A stretch of DNA of 64,000 nt. Origin: Takakia lepidozioides. Lineage: Eukaryota > Streptophyta > Takakiopsida > Takakiales > Takakiaceae. Under the pieces are notes generated by a model. That model was not told where the DNA came from, made no database searches, and saw nothing but the letters and a program-made list of their open reading frames with translations. Of this stretch, positions 10,600-21,962 are shown one piece after another. The stretch is taken from the NCBI GenBank assembly GCA_030704615.1, contig CM060732.1, forward strand, positions 35,879,053-35,943,052, given 5' to 3'. The translations under genes were made by a program, and so were the position numbers. Every line of letters starts with the position of its first letter. Within the stretch, counting starts at the first letter, position 1.

Positions 10600-11959
10600 A
10601 TGAATGTATACATTTGTTTGAAAGGTATGCAACTTAATTATACAGTTATCAATGATGATTTAGATAATTGATAGATATGTCAAGAATTCCATGAACTTTC
10701 ATCATTCAAGTGCATAAATATGGGTAAAATGTACACATTTGCATTTGTAAATCTGCAACTTCACCAATAAGAAGTGGATCCCCACTCATGTCTTTATTAG
10801 GTTGTGTATGGTTAAGTTTTAAGGTTTTTATGGTACATTAGGTGCATCTATGGCAATGCAGTTGAAATCACTTGTCATGTGCTTAATCATGGATAACTAT
10901 AATTTTTTTAAGTTATTTATAGTTTAAATTAATTGTATTATAATTAACTAGCTAGAATAATCTTGAGCTATTTTTTTGCTAAGTGAGGCTCATCTTCTTC
11001 TAGTGACAATGAACAGATTATATTCCACACCAAAGGCCTAAGCAAATATCTCAAGATATGTACCAAAACAATGTAGTATGTAATTGTACAAGGATCATGA
11101 AGCTAATAAGGCAAGAGGTTGCCTTATTACTATAGGTCACTCAATTAGATAGAGATTATGTATAGATGAAATTTATAGGAACTGAAAAATTTGAACAATT
11201 CTGATTGACATAAATTTCACTTTGGATGAGCATAATATGCTTTAATATCGCTTTAATATCGTTTTTTTGTAATTCCTTTGTAATGGTACTATCGACTTTT
11301 GTGAGATATGATGTACAATATGTAGCACTTGCGTAAGGACCTAAAATGAATTGCATCAAGTATTTGTTGCCACAAATGACCGACAATATTGCCGAATGCA
11401 TTAGTACGCATGTCTTTTGGTTTGCGTTCCAAAAATACATTATGCTTTGTAAGTCTGCTTTTTAATGCAACTATGTATTTATCTATGTATATCATTAGTA
11501 CGTATTTATCATTGGTACCCCATTGCCATATTTTGTGCTCACGACTCCATTTTCCTATGCTCACGTGAGCTGTGCGCACATGTGTGCTCACGTTCTACCA
11601 ACCCCCCATAGTCACTCCATCACCAAACGGATTTTGATTTGTATTTTGAAGACTTCATGTTGCGTAGGATAATTTTAACCCTCCAAAAGTAGCTCCAGGC
11701 TAAACATGACATTTTTTCCTCATTTTCAGTGAAAACTGAGCATTCCTACCACACATTAGGAAACTCTGGAAGAAACACTCAGAAAAAATAAAAATAAAAC
11801 CTTTAAAATTGGTTGCTCAAAGCATAAAATCCATGGGTTTTTTAAAAGAAAATCTCAACCAAAATAACAGAATCTCTCAAATTTCAGGGTGAAATGGGCT
11901 CAATTTTGGTGAGTGAACGCCAGATAGGCTGTAGCCACCAACATGTATGGTTGATTTTG
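10600..11959. other. AT-rich intergenic DNA
   Basis: I see no gene or recognisable element. The minus-strand frames at 11156-11591 are short and of ordinary composition. Confidence 0.5.
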
Positions 11960-12127
11960 TACTGAAGCAGATGGCTCGGTGATTGGGAGTTTGTACATTG
12001 CCTATGTGTAAACTAGGTGATCTAGGGTTCAAAGTGTCCACTTTCCAAAGCAATAGTTGCGAGTAGTCCCTTCATACGAAGAGACACCATAAATTATACT
12101 TCCTTCGGAAAGCGTCGCCTTTTTTCT
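11960..12127 (+). mobile_element. tRNA-derived SINE, copy 1
   Basis: A box A-like TGGCTCGGTGATTGGGA at about 11972 is followed 50 bases later by a box B-like GGGTTCAAAGTGTCC at about 12025, the spacing of a tRNA gene. A tail follows (GAGACACCATAAATTATACT, then CTTCGGAAAGCGTCGCC and a T-run). The same tail occurs at 12571-12627 (minus), 13790-13845 and 47842-47907. This supports a dispersed SINE family read by RNA polymerase III. Confidence 0.65.
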
Positions 12128-12507
12128 TTATGGTTCTTTTTTGTGGATGAATGTGGATACAATGGATGGAAGATACAATGGATTGCTATGCCCCAGTGTC
12201 ACAAAGCCATCAGCCCACGTTATTGATTTCACTCTGCTGCAATAGTTCAGAGAATATGGTGATATGTAATGTTATATATACATATATATGCTTGCTTCTT
12301 TGCAAGCTTCCCCGCTAACTAATTGTCCAACACACGCCCGCTTTGTTCGTTTTTCAGACAAAGGTGCTTGTAGCGCCCCCCAAGCTCGGAAGAGTTGAAG
12401 ACAGAAAGGAGCAAAAATTATATATATTTTTATTTTGATTCTACATACTTGCTTAACTACGGAGAGGTTGGTGGGTAGCTTCAGTTACTAGACATTGGTA
12501 ATATAAT

Positions 12508-12541
12508 TATAATTATATATATATATATATATATATATAAT
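12508..12541. repeat. (TA)n microsatellite
   Basis: About 12 TA units follow a mixed TA/AAT stretch. Confidence 0.9.
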
Positions 12542-12570
12542 GCTTGAAGTTGTCTGAAGTTACAACATAA

Positions 12571-12835
12571 GATGACGCCTACCGGAGGAAGCGTAAATTA
12601 TGTTGTCTCTTGACTCCAAAGGATTATTGCCTTCCGGCAGGAAGGTGCACACCTTTATCCACCAAGCCCACAATCACTTCCCGAGTGGTATATGCCCATT
12701 AGGCAACAACTTGGTTGTTAAGTTGTCATCATGTCAAGTTGTGTGGGATAAACAACCATGTTGTAGCTTTATGGTGATGGCACATACCACCTCGGAAGTG
12801 GTTGAGGGTTTAATCCAGTGTTAGCCGGTTATAAG
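12571..12835 (-). mobile_element. SINE-like repeat, copy 2
   Basis: The minus strand starts near 12835 with CCGGCTAACACTGGATTAAA, which matches 13730-13750 of copy 3. It ends with the conserved tail GTCAAGAGACAACATAATTT followed by ACGCTTCCTCCGGTAGGCG. This copy is longer than the others and may keep more of the body of the family. Confidence 0.6.
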
Positions 12836-13724
12836 AATTTTACATATCTGCGGGTTAAGGTTACTTCAATATTTTTGGGATGGACACACTCCATGGTTAT
12901 GTATAAGGATAAATTTTTATTTTAGTATATCCACCTGTTATCTATTCTACAAAATTCTTCAAATTTAGACGGTTATGAATAGGACGGTTAGAGGTGTCCT
13001 ATAATTGGCGAATATATATGCAATTGGTGTTACATATAATATATTGAATGGGCACTTGTATTTCTCAATGATTTTCTTTAAAAATAATCAATTCACACAT
13101 GACATCCCTAGTGGCTCCAAGGTGCAACAGCTTGGCCATGAGCTATGTCACAAGGAAACCCTATGTCGCCACCTCAGTGGCAAGGAGTCTGGAACTGAAC
13201 TAATCGGGTGCGCCGTTAGTAACTTCAAACTTCAAACTTCAAACTTAGTAACTTCAAACTTCCCCAATGCCCATGGCATTAACGCTACCTCCCTCCTCTG
13301 CGTACATCTATGAAAAATAGATTCAAAGCAAACAGTGTGTGGAAAATTTGAAGCAAAACGATCTGTTCATAGTTCATAAACCTGAAGCCTAACTAGACAT
13401 CGTATTCATGCTCTAGATGCTGATGTAGCTTGCTGATTCATTGAATGCCTTCAATGGAGAGACGGTGCTAGAAATGCAGCTGCGTTGTGTGAGCAGGAAC
13501 ATGTCTTATACACAATTGTAACCGCTCTAGGGGTCAAAACGCCTTACTAATACGGGTTACAGTGATATAGTGCTAACTTTAATATAGGGTACATATACAT
13601 ATACATACTCACCTCCCAACTGTCGGTTATCTATTTGCTCTATTTTGCAAAAATTCCATGTATGCGGTTATGTATACCTACTAACCGGGGTGGTAACCGA
13701 CTCACTAACCGGGGTAGAGTGCTC
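12836..13724. other. Intergenic DNA
   Basis: No gene is seen. A short CTTCAAA repeat lies at about 13222-13262. AACCGGGGT-type motifs recur at 13680-13720, just before the next SINE copy. Confidence 0.5.
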
Positions 13725-13850
13725 TACCCGGCCAACACTGGTTTAATCCACCATTGGTGTCACAAAGGTCCCCACCTTCCCACCATAAAGCAATAGCCCT
13801 TCGTGGTCAAGAGACACCATAATTTGGGCTTTGAATGCGTCATACTTACC
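13725..13850 (+). mobile_element. SINE-like repeat, copy 3 (internally deleted)
   Basis: It begins CCCGGCCAACACTGGTTTAA like the 5' end of copy 2 and ends with the conserved tail GGTCAAGAGACACCATAATT near 13805, followed by a T-run. It lacks much of the body seen in copy 2. Confidence 0.6.
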
Positions 13851-14804
13851 TTTTTTTTTTTGGGTGCGGGGTACATGGAACCCATCTGCCTGCCCACTCT
13901 AAGAGCATCCATTCATGTGGGAGGAGCTCGGACCACAAATTTAGGAATTCGCCGGGTCTGCTCGACTCTTTCAACAATCATGTGGAGCCCTGCGGCCAAG
14001 TGGTAATTTTGGACCTTAGTGTGATATGGTGCAAGAGACCACCAGGTAACCGACGTATGAATGTCAACATATGTATCAAACTCTGCCTGTAGCAGGTTAT
14101 GGTGGGCATGCAACCGGCACATGCAGGTCAGAACTCAATGCAACCATTTTGATGGGCAGGGTACATGGAAGACTGCTCTAAGTGGGTCAATGCTCCGAGG
14201 CACATTTTGCCAATTATTCACGAAACTTAATTTTTTTTAAAGCTTTACACAACGGACCAAGACCACAAAGTTAGGAATGACATGGCATCTAAGTGGTGTT
14301 GATTACAACAGGAGATTGTTGGTTAAGGGACCAAGAAAGGAACCCATGTAGTTTGGAGGACCAATTCTTGGACCAGCCTGGACCAAGTATGGAAACATTA
14401 ACCTATAGTTTTCTCAAATGACCTTTGGTAGAATCAATCTGGAATGTTGAGTGGGAATGATACACCTTACTTTAAGTTTCTTGGTCTTGGTCCCAAGGCC
14501 TTTAAACACACCCATTTTGGTCCCTACTAGGATATTAATATTTTAATATGCATCTATGAACCAATATCTGAACCATTTGAAGCAAATTGGTCCACAAGCT
14601 TATGGTCTTGGTCCATAGTCTAAAATGGCCCTAAGAGGCTTTCAAAATCACACTTAGAGATGAAATGCTTACATATAGCTTGAAAACCAGAGTCTAATAT
14701 TTGAAAGAGTTTGAATGATGAACCCATGTTAAATATAATTAAAGTATAGTTGATAGATTTAACTGATATCAATATATGAATCAAGACATTTATTTATTTA
14801 TTTT
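13851..14804. other. Intergenic DNA
   Basis: No domain is recognisable in the short frames. GGACCAAG/GGTCC-type words recur at 14270-14630, suggesting an old degenerate repeat. Confidence 0.45.
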
Positions 14805-14992
14805 TTGTTTTGTAGATTTGAGATGTCCCAAACCGCGGGGGCGAGCCTTGGTGCTTGGTACCGTTGGAAGGCCCTCGATGAGGAGGGGTGCACCGACTTG
14901 GTCTCAAGATTTATGGACCTGTGGTGTGGGAGATGTTGAATTTCGAGTATTTTTGGTCGCTGGAAATACCCAAAAAAAAGGAAAGTGGGCAT
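14805..14992 (-). repeat. Retroposon-like repeat, copy 2; target of the chromovirus
   Basis: It matches 3785-3990. On the minus strand it ends in an A-rich tail around 14795-14815. The chromovirus inserted at its edge: the 5-bp target duplication TCCTG sits at 14993-14997 and 21958-21962. The original locus therefore continued directly into the tRNA-like sequence at 21963. Confidence 0.5.
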
Positions 14993-14997
14993 TCCTG

Positions 14998-15710
14998 TGT
15001 CGCGGCCCTTTGCCTTGAGGGCAGGGGGTCGGGACACATGAGGGGCTGCCCCTGTGGTGGGGGCAGCGGCAGCGATAGGTATGGGGGGCTGAAGCACCCT
15101 TGAGTGCCCAAGGCACTCAAGGAGGCGGAGGCACTCACTAGGTAGAGCCCCGCACACCGGGTTGCGGTGGGGGTGGCTCCACAAGGGGTGGTGGTAGCTT
15201 AGCGGGACTTAGTGGGGGTGGCATAGGACTCACCATGGGGGCGGAGACCTCGTGGTGGGAGTCGTGGGGAGTCTTGGGACTCATCACGGTCCATAGGGGC
15301 CGTGGTGAGTGGGCCAAGACTCACCGCGAGTCGAGGGTTTTCGTGGTGGTTCGCCATAAAATGGCATGGCTGGTTGTGAAACCCCCGCGGACAGCTACAG
15401 AAGTATATATAAGGGGAGTAGTGACCCTGAGAACGGTGCAAGCCCGTTGGTGACCAAAAACTAGTGAGTAAGCGAGCGAGCCGGAAAGCGACCACAGAGT
15501 GGGGAGCTGTTCCGGACTGCCATCTACCAAAGGGAATTCCACCATGCCCAAATAGGTGGAGGGTTTAGTGGGAAGCGAAGGGGGACCGTTCCGTCCCGGT
15601 GAGCAGCCGAAGCTCCAAGTTGGCCCGGAGCCAGGTTGGGAGTCAGGCGCGCGCATCAAAGCGAGTAACTATGACTTGAAGGGGAGCTTACCGAATTGAG
15701 GTGCGCGACA
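14998..15710 (+). repeat. 5' LTR of the chromovirus
   Basis: It begins TGTCGCGG and ends GCGCGACA, a 7-bp terminal inverted repeat. A TATA box (TATATATAA at 15404-15412) sits where the element's promoter is expected, with R-U5 downstream. The other copy is at 21233-21957. Confidence 0.95.
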
Positions 15711-15712
15711 CT

Positions 15713-15724
15713 TGGTATCAGAGC
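15713..15724 (+). promoter_or_regulatory. Primer-binding site, initiator tRNA-Met
   Basis: TGGTATCAGAGC lies two bases after the 5' LTR and is the classic complement of the 3' end of plant initiator tRNA-Met, which primes minus-strand DNA synthesis. Confidence 0.93.
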
Positions 15725-15765
15725 TTAGAGTTCAGTACGCGATCGTCCTTGGGATTGGCCTCATC

Positions 15766-17346
15766 ATGGGGTCGGGCAAGCCAAAGCGAAAGCGGAACGG
15801 CCCAAAAGATGATGATCCTAGTGAGCCCGATGGGGGCGACGTGTCACCGAAGCGGCCGTTTGAGGAAGCGACGCAGGTTTCTGAAAACGAGGTCGCTCAA
15901 GAGCAGGAGGAATCCGAGGAGTCGGAGCCCGAGGAATCCCAGAGAGCTCCGACGGACCAACAGATGCCTCCCATGCCGGCAGCTTTTTGGGAAGGGTTGT
16001 TGGCGCAGTTTGGCGGGACGTTGAAAGACGTGTTGAAGGCGGCTAATGCCACTGCCGCTAAGGCAAAGTTTAAAGTGAAGCCTAAGGAACCCGGCACCTT
16101 CGAGGGTGTCCGAAATCGGAAGGCACTCAACACCTGGCTCTTGGAGCTAGAGCAGTACCTTCGGGTGGCCAAGTTGAGTGACGAGGATCGGGTGGAAGTG
16201 GCTCCCACCTATTTGAGGGGCTATGCTCAACAATGGTGGCAGAAACGCCTTCACGACCGAGGTCCAAGTCCGGAAACCTTGAACTGGAGTGGGTTCAAGG
16301 AATTGATGAAGCGACAGTTTGTGCCCCTCAACGCGTCCTGGCTTGCCCGGGACAAGATGAGGAATTTGAAGCAAACAGATGACATTCGGGGATATGTCCA
16401 GGCTTTCAATGTGCTGTTGCTCGAAGTCGCGGATATGGCGGAACCAGAAATGGTCTTCAACTTTGTGGCGGGGTTGGCCCCATGGGCCAGGCGGAAGTTG
16501 GAGGAGAAGCCACCTAAGACCTTGAACGAGGCAATTGAGAGGGCTGAATGTTTCTCAGATGTCCCTAGGGGTGAAAGACAAGGCCGTACGGAGCTGAACC
16601 ACAAGAAGACCCGGCGGGAAAGTGACTCTTTCCGACCGGAAAAGAAGTGGGATAGGCCACGCGGCGATATTGGCACGTGGAAATCGAAGGGAGGGCCTTC
16701 ACACGTCAAGGCGGCACCCAGTGCTTTGAAAGGAAAAGCGGGTGGAGCGGCTTATGGCGGACAGAAGGCGACCTTTGATGGAGTGTGTTTCAATTGCGGA
16801 GAGCCTGGGCACATGGCCAAGAAGTGCACGAAACCCCGACAATTGAACATGACTCGGGCAACCACGGAGCTGTCGGAAGATACCATCAGTCGCTTGGTGG
16901 AAGCGGTGGTCGCCAGGACTTGCAAGGTAGGCAAATATTCTTGTGAGTTGTATCAGGAAACTGGCGCATTGCGTAAAGAGAGTCACTTATTGTTCGTGGA
17001 TGGGATAATATCCGGAACTAACGTGTCATTGTTGGTGGACACAGGAGCGTCGCACTCCTTCATGACACCGGCAACGGCACAAAAGCTGGGACTCCCGACA
17101 ACTGACGTAGAGGCCTCTATTGAGGTGCGTTCTGCCAAAGGAGAACCGCAATTGGCGACGAGGTTGGCGTTCGATGTTCCTCTTCAACTGGGGAGTTGGG
17201 AGGGACGTGAGAACTTCACCGTCTACGAGATCGATGGAGTGGATCTCATTTTGGGGATGACCTTTTTGAGCAAATCCGGAGCGGTCATAGATGGCCGCAA
17301 GAGGGTAGTCACGCTGCCATGTTGGAATGGTGGCGAGGTCTTATGA
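15766..17346 (+). CDS. Chromovirus Gag-protease
   Basis: The first ATG after the primer site is 15766. The frame is open upstream, but with no earlier ATG. The product of 526 codons starts with a basic stretch (GSGKPKRKRNGPK) and an acidic region, then the capsid-like domain (LNTWLLELEQYLRVAKL, YLRGYAQQWWQKRL). A CCHC zinc knuckle CFNCGEPGHMAKKC lies at about 16788-16829, and an aspartic protease with the active-site motif VDTGASHSF at about 17035. Gag packages the RNA and protease matures the polyprotein. The frame stops at TGA 17344-17346. The next codon continues in the same frame into pol, so the TGA is either a nonsense mutation or a readthrough site. Confidence 0.92.
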   Translation: MGSGKPKRKRNGPKDDDPSEPDGGDVSPKRPFEEATQVSENEVAQEQEESEESEPEESQRAPTDQQMPPMPAAFWEGLLAQFGGTLKDVLKAANATAAKAKFKVKPKEPGTFEGVRNRKALNTWLLELEQYLRVAKLSDEDRVEVAPTYLRGYAQQWWQKRLHDRGPSPETLNWSGFKELMKRQFVPLNASWLARDKMRNLKQTDDIRGYVQAFNVLLLEVADMAEPEMVFNFVAGLAPWARRKLEEKPPKTLNEAIERAECFSDVPRGERQGRTELNHKKTRRESDSFRPEKKWDRPRGDIGTWKSKGGPSHVKAAPSALKGKAGGAAYGGQKATFDGVCFNCGEPGHMAKKCTKPRQLNMTRATTELSEDTISRLVEAVVARTCKVGKYSCELYQETGALRKESHLLFVDGIISGTNVSLLVDTGASHSFMTPATAQKLGLPTTDVEASIEVRSAKGEPQLATRLAFDVPLQLGSWEGRENFTVYEIDGVDLILGMTFLSKSGAVIDGRKRVVTLPCWNGGEVL

Positions 17347-19272
17347 GTTTCGGAAACGCCCAAGCCCGTGGGAGGGCGAATAAACCTTCTGTCAGCAAGG
17401 GAGTGGGCCGTGGAGGAGGCACACGAACCCCAGTTTTTGCTCTACATTAGAGAAGTGAAGGGAGAAGGCGATGGAGAGCCGAGCCCAGATTGGATCAAGG
17501 GGATTTTGGAGAAATACCATGATGTGATGCCGGAGGATTTGCCAAGCGGCTTGCCACCGCGAAGAGGAGTTGACCACAAGATTGAGGTGATACCGGGATC
17601 GGAACCGCCTGCCAAGGCGCCCTACCGGTTGAGCCACAGAGAGTTCGTCGAGCTGAAGACTCAGCTCAAGGATCTAATGTCAAAGGGGTACATCCGGCCG
17701 AGTAAGTCACCCTACGGAGCCCCGGTGCTAGTTGCAGACAAGAAGGATGGGATGCTGTGGATGTGTGTCGATTACAGGGCTCTGAATAAGGTCACTATCA
17801 AAAACTGGTACCCTTTGCCAAGGATCGACAACCTCTTCGATCGGTTGGCAGGAGCGAAGTATTTCAGCCGGATCGACTTGCGCTCCGGCTATCATCAAAT
17901 TCGGGTGGCGGAAGGAGATGAGGAGAAGACCGCATGCAGGACAAGGTATGGTTCATATGAGTTCTTGGTAATGCCTTTTGGGCTCACCAATGCACCAGCA
18001 ACATTTAGCACGCCGATGAACAGCCTTTTCCAGGAGTGGTTGGATGACTTTGTGATCGTGTACATCGACGACATCTTGGTGTATTCGAAAACAAAGGAGG
18101 AGCACCTGGAGCACCTCAAAAGGGTGTTCCAGAAATTGCGAGAAGGGAAGCTGTATGCCAAAGCTTCAAAGTGCGAATTCGGGGTCACAAAAGTGGAGTT
18201 CCTGGGGCATGTGATTACACAGGATGGGATCAGAATGGATGACAGGAAGGTGAGGGCAATTTTGGACTGGGAGCCTCCGACTTCGGTCCCGGGAGTGCGA
18301 TCCTTCCTAGGACTCGCCTCCTATTACCGGAAGTATGTGAGAAATTTTGCCAAGATTGCGGGGCCACTATCAGACCTTCTGTGTAAATCTAAAGTCTGGG
18401 CATGGAACACCTTTTGCGGCCAAGCTTTTGCTGAATTGAAGCAGCGGATGGCGGAAGCTCCAGTCTTGAAAATCCCGGAGTTCGATCGTCCGTTCGAGAT
18501 ACATGCAGATGCGTCAGACTTCGCGATTGGGGGTGTACTGATGCAAGATGGACGTCCAGTGTCTTACGAAAGTAAGAAACTGAATGAAGTGGAGCGACGG
18601 TGGCCGATGCACGAGAAAGAGATGAAGGCGGTGGTGCACTATCTTGAGCTTTGGCGCCACTATGTTGGTTCCAACCCAATGAAGGTGTTCACGGACAATG
18701 TCATGGTGAAATATTTTGCCACGCAGCCCAAGTTGTCCCCAAAACAACTTAGGTGGCAAGATACTTTGGCGGTGTTCGACGTGGATATCCAGTACAAACC
18801 GGGACGAGACAACGTGGTGGCCGATGCTCTAAGTAGAAAGCAGCAGCTCTTGTTGGTGTACAAGGGCGAGACGACGCTCCAAAGGAAGATCCGGAAGGCC
18901 TGCCGGAAGGATGAGCTGGCGAAGTCCGTGATGCAGGACTTGAGGATGGGGGTTAAATCGCAGTTCCACTTGCAAAATGGACTGCTCCGGTATAAGCAAA
19001 AGCGTCTCTACGTGCCGAAGGGAGGGATCAGAGATAGCCTCTTGAAAGAATGCCATGATAGCCCGCTTGCGGGCCACGGCGGAACCAAGCGCACTGCGGC
19101 ACTCTTGAAGAAAGAGTATTTCTGGCCCAAACTGAGGGAGGAGGCAGAGGAGTATGTCAAGACATGCACCACATGCCAACAAAACCGGAGTGAGTACAAA
19201 AAGCAAGCGGGGCTGTTACAACCCTTGCCGATTCCAGAGGGGACTTGGAAAGCGTCTCGATGGATTTCATGA
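17347..19272 (+). CDS. Chromovirus Pol: reverse transcriptase, RNase H, integrase N-terminus
   Basis: It continues in the Gag-protease frame after the single TGA. Reverse transcriptase motifs run from [15 protein letters not shown] through [19 protein letters not shown] and [13 protein letters not shown] to the catalytic [10 protein letters not shown] near 18058. RNase H follows ([14 protein letters not shown], then ADALSRK), with TDN where TDH is usual. The integrase zinc-binding region ([14 protein letters not shown], then CTTCQQNR) is near 19050-19190. The frame ends at 19272 in non-homologous residues because one base is missing near 19248, just before the integrase core. The core and chromodomain are in another frame. 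Confidence 0.92.
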   Translation, partial: VSETPKPVGGRINLLSAREWAVEEAHEPQFLLYIREVKGEGDGEPSPDWIKGILEKYHDVMPEDLPSGLPPRRGVDHKIEVIPGSEPPAKAPYRLSHREFVELKTQLKDLMSKGYIRPSKSPYGAPVLVADKKDGMLWMCVDYRALNKVTIKNWYPLPRIDNLFDRLAGAKYFSRIDLRSGYHQIRVAEGDEEKTACRTRYGSYEFLVMPFGLTNAPATFSTPMNSLFQEWLDDFVIVYIDDILVYSKTKEEHLEHLKRVFQKLREGKLYAKASKCEFGVTKVEFLGHVITQDGIRMDDRKVRAILDWEPPTSVPGVRSFLGLASYYRKYVRNFAKIAGPLSDLLCKSKVWAWNTFCGQAFAELKQRMAEAPVLKIPEFDRPFEIHADASDFAIGGVLMQDGRPVSYESKKLNEVERRWPMHEKEMKAVVHYLELWRHYVGSNPMKVFTDNVMVKYFATQPKLSPKQLRWQDTLAVFDVDIQYKPGRDNVVADALSRKQQLLLVYKGETTLQRKIRKACRKDELAKSVMQDLRMGVKSQFHLQNGLLRYKQKRLYVPKGGIRDSLLKECHDSPLAGHGGTKRTAALLKKEYFWPKLREEAEEYVKTCTTCQQNRSEYKKQAGLLQPLPIPEGTWKASRWIS

Positions 19273-20327
19273 CTGCTATGCCGCTGTCAAAAGGATTCGA
19301 TGCAATCATGGTGGTGGTGGATAGGTTCAGTAAAATGGGCCATTTCATCCCCACCAAGGAGACGGCAACGGCGCAAGAGACAGGGCGACTTTACTTCGCC
19401 CACGTCTTAAAGCATCATGGAGTCTCGAAGGATATTGTTTCGGACCGCGATCCAAAGTTTACGAGTAAATTTTGGAGGGCACTTTGGAAGAAGATGGGGA
19501 CGAGGCTGAAGATGAGCACCGCCTTCCGACCTACGACCGACGGCCAAACAGAAAGAGTGAATTCCGTAGTGAAGCAGATCTTGCGGAATTACGTGTCGGC
19601 AGACCAAACAGACTGGGTGGAACACTTAGACGCGGCAGAGTTCTGTTATAATAACACAGAACACTCCGCAAGGGGAGTTTCCCCTTTCGTATTGGTCTAT
19701 GGAAAAGCACCTCTGGTGCCGACAAGTTGGGCCGCCCAGGACGTTGAGGAACCGGCAGTAACGGCGGTACTGGAAGAACGCGAGCGTTTATTGAAGCTCG
19801 CAAAGTACAACATTGCCAAAGCTAGGAAACGGTATGAAAGGCAGGTGAATCGGAAGCGGAGGGAAGTGAAGTTTGAGGCAGGCACGGAGGTCTGGTTGAA
19901 CATCAAGAATTTCCGACTACCTCCGGAAGTGAGTCCAAAGTTCTTACCTCCGTATGCGGGACCCTTTCGCATTCGGAAGGTTATGAATGAGGATGTGTAT
20001 GAATTGGAGCTGCCGACAAATAGCAAGGTGCACCTAGTATTCCATGTCTCCCTTTTGAAGCCTTACTTCAAAGATGAAGCGCGTCCGAATCGGCATCAAG
20101 TGTTGCGACCCCCACCTATGCTGTTGGATCATGAAAATGAACCTGAGTACAAGGTGGAGGCAATACTGAAGTCGAGGAGGATCAAGAATCGAGAAACGGA
20201 GTATCTCGTCAAATGGAAGGGCTATCATCATATGGAGGCATCTTGGGTGCGTGCCTCAGAAATGGGAAACGCATCCGAGGCGGTTGCAGCTTTCGAAGGG
20301 CGACCTCAAAAGCGGAAGAAGCGTTGA
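19245..20327 (+). CDS. Chromovirus integrase core and chromodomain
   Basis: The integrase catalytic core has its three acidic residues in [20 protein letters not shown] and TDGQTERVN. The GPF/Y-type module ([13 protein letters not shown]) and [11 protein letters not shown] follow. The last ~55 residues form a chromodomain ([28 protein letters not shown]), which in chromoviruses steers insertion toward marked chromatin. It ends in a basic tail, KRKKR. The start shown is just the opening of this frame: a one-base frame break near 19248 separates it from the upstream pol frame. The native product would be one fused polyprotein. Confidence 0.92.
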   Translation: MESVSMDFMTAMPLSKGFDAIMVVVDRFSKMGHFIPTKETATAQETGRLYFAHVLKHHGVSKDIVSDRDPKFTSKFWRALWKKMGTRLKMSTAFRPTTDGQTERVNSVVKQILRNYVSADQTDWVEHLDAAEFCYNNTEHSARGVSPFVLVYGKAPLVPTSWAAQDVEEPAVTAVLEERERLLKLAKYNIAKARKRYERQVNRKRREVKFEAGTEVWLNIKNFRLPPEVSPKFLPPYAGPFRIRKVMNEDVYELELPTNSKVHLVFHVSLLKPYFKDEARPNRHQVLRPPPMLLDHENEPEYKVEAILKSRRIKNRETEYLVKWKGYHHMEASWVRASEMGNASEAVAAFEGRPQKRKKR

Positions 20328-21232
20328 TGGGGACATCAACCTTGGAGCGTGGGGGAGGAAATGCATGCTTAGCCTGGCTTAGCTAGCTTAGGAATCCGAT
20401 TGCAAAATCTTGTATTGTACAAAACGTGCTATAAATGAAATGGCTTCCAAATGTCGTGCGTCCTATTTTGTTTGGAATGTTGATGCATGGAATGGTTGGC
20501 TAGTGTGTAGAATGCATGCTAGCTTATAAAAGTGGGACAGGTAATTGGGTTAATTGTGTGTTTGCGTAGTGCCGAAATCGGGTGACCCCCATCCGAGGGG
20601 CAAGGAAACTTGCGCCTTCTTTGGGAGTTCACGTGCTAGTGCGCACCTGGCACGTGCGCGTACTATAACTGCACTACCGAGGGGGGTTGCCTTGTAGTGC
20701 GGGCTAACGCGAAAGCTACGTGCTTCCGTTCACGTACTATAATCGTGTAGCCTCGGGACGAAGTCGTAGTGCGGCTTCGGCGTGTTCCCGTACCTCAGGC
20801 CAGCATTCTAAGGCGGACCCAATTGTAGTGATTGGGGCGCACGGTTGGTTCAAGGTTATCTTCCTAGTCAAAGAGGGTTCCAGGTGAACCCTTGCTCAAG
20901 GTGATGCCAGAAGCGGCATCATGAGTGATCGCAAGCAATGTTTTTGCAGTAAGGCGATTCGATCCTCGAGGAGGATCGTTCCTTGGCCTTGAAGTAGGCC
21001 AAGAAGAGTGCACTGGGAGGAGTTGGAGAGGCTCCACCCTTGGCCGGGACTTGGAGGAAGTCGGCCGAACTAGCTAGTGGAGAGTAGAGTCAAGTGTGGG
21101 TTTGGTTCTTTGCCATGGGACGCCATGGTGCGGAAACAAACTCCTTGATGTGGGACGCCACAACTTGGATGTTCGTTTCTACAAAAATGGACAAGTCGAT
21201 GAGGACATCGACTCCCTGTTGGTAGGGGTGTG
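20328..21232 (+). other. Chromovirus 3' untranslated segment and polypurine tract
   Basis: About 900 bp lie between the end of pol and the 3' LTR with no frame of note. Positions 20620-20800 carry repeated TAGTGCGG, ACGTACTATAA and GTGCGC-type words. The G-rich GGTAGGGGTG at 21221-21230 directly before the LTR is the likely polypurine primer for plus-strand synthesis. Confidence 0.7.
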
Positions 21233-21957
21233 TGTCGCGGCCCTTTGCCTTGAGGGCAGGGGGTCGGGACACATGAGGGGTTGCCCCTGTGGTGGGGGCA
21301 GCGGCATCGATAGGTATGGGGGGCTGAAGCACCCTTGAGTGCCCAAGGCACTCAAGGAGGCGGAGGCGCTCACTAGGTGGAGCCCCGCACACCGGGTTGC
21401 GGTAGGGGTGGCTCCACAAGGGGTGGTGGTAGCTTAGCGAGACTTAGTGGGGGTGGCATAGGACTCACCATGGGGGCGGAGACCTCGTGGTGGAGTCGTG
21501 GGGAGTCTTGGGACTCATCACGGTCCATAGGGGCCGTGGTGAGTGGGCCAAGACGTACCGCGACTCATCACCGGGAGTCGAGGGTTTTCGTGGTGGTTCG
21601 CCATAAAATGGCATGGCTGGTTGTGAAACCCCCGCGGACAGCTACAGAAGTATATATAAGGGGAGTAGTGACCCTGAGAACGGTGCAAGCCCGTTGGTGA
21701 CCAAAAACTAGTGAGTAAGCGAGCGAGCCGGAAAGCGACCAAAGAGTGGGGAGCTGTTCCGGACTGCCATCTACCAAAGGGAATTCCACCATGCCCAAAT
21801 AGGTGGAGGGTTTAGTGGGAAGCGAAGGGGGACCGTTATGTCCCGGTGAGCAGCCGAAGCTCCAAGTTGGCCCGGAGCCAGGTTGGGAGTCAGGCGCGCG
21901 CATCAAAGCGAGTAACTATGACTTGAAGGGGAGCTTACCGAATTGAGGTGCGCGACA
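21233..21957 (+). repeat. 3' LTR of the chromovirus
   Basis: It matches 14998-15710, with about 10 substitutions, a one-base gap and a ~13-bp insertion near 21560. It is followed by the target duplication TCCTG at 21958-21962. Confidence 0.95.
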
Positions 21958-21962
21958 TCCTG

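Larger units (their letters stand above)
14998..21957 (+). mobile_element. Near-complete chromovirus (Ty3/gypsy with chromodomain)
   Basis: The element is 6,960 bp and has two LTRs (713 and 725 bp), a primer-binding site for initiator tRNA-Met, gag-protease, reverse transcriptase-RNase H-integrase with a C-terminal chromodomain, a ~900-bp untranslated segment and a polypurine tract. A perfect TCCTG duplication flanks it (14993-14997 and 21958-21962). By my count the LTRs differ by about 10 substitutions plus a short complex indel near 15311/21554, roughly 1.4%, so insertion was fairly recent. The visible lesions are an in-frame TGA at 17344-17346 and a one-base frame break near 19248. It may still be mobilised by relatives. 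Confidence 0.95.
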
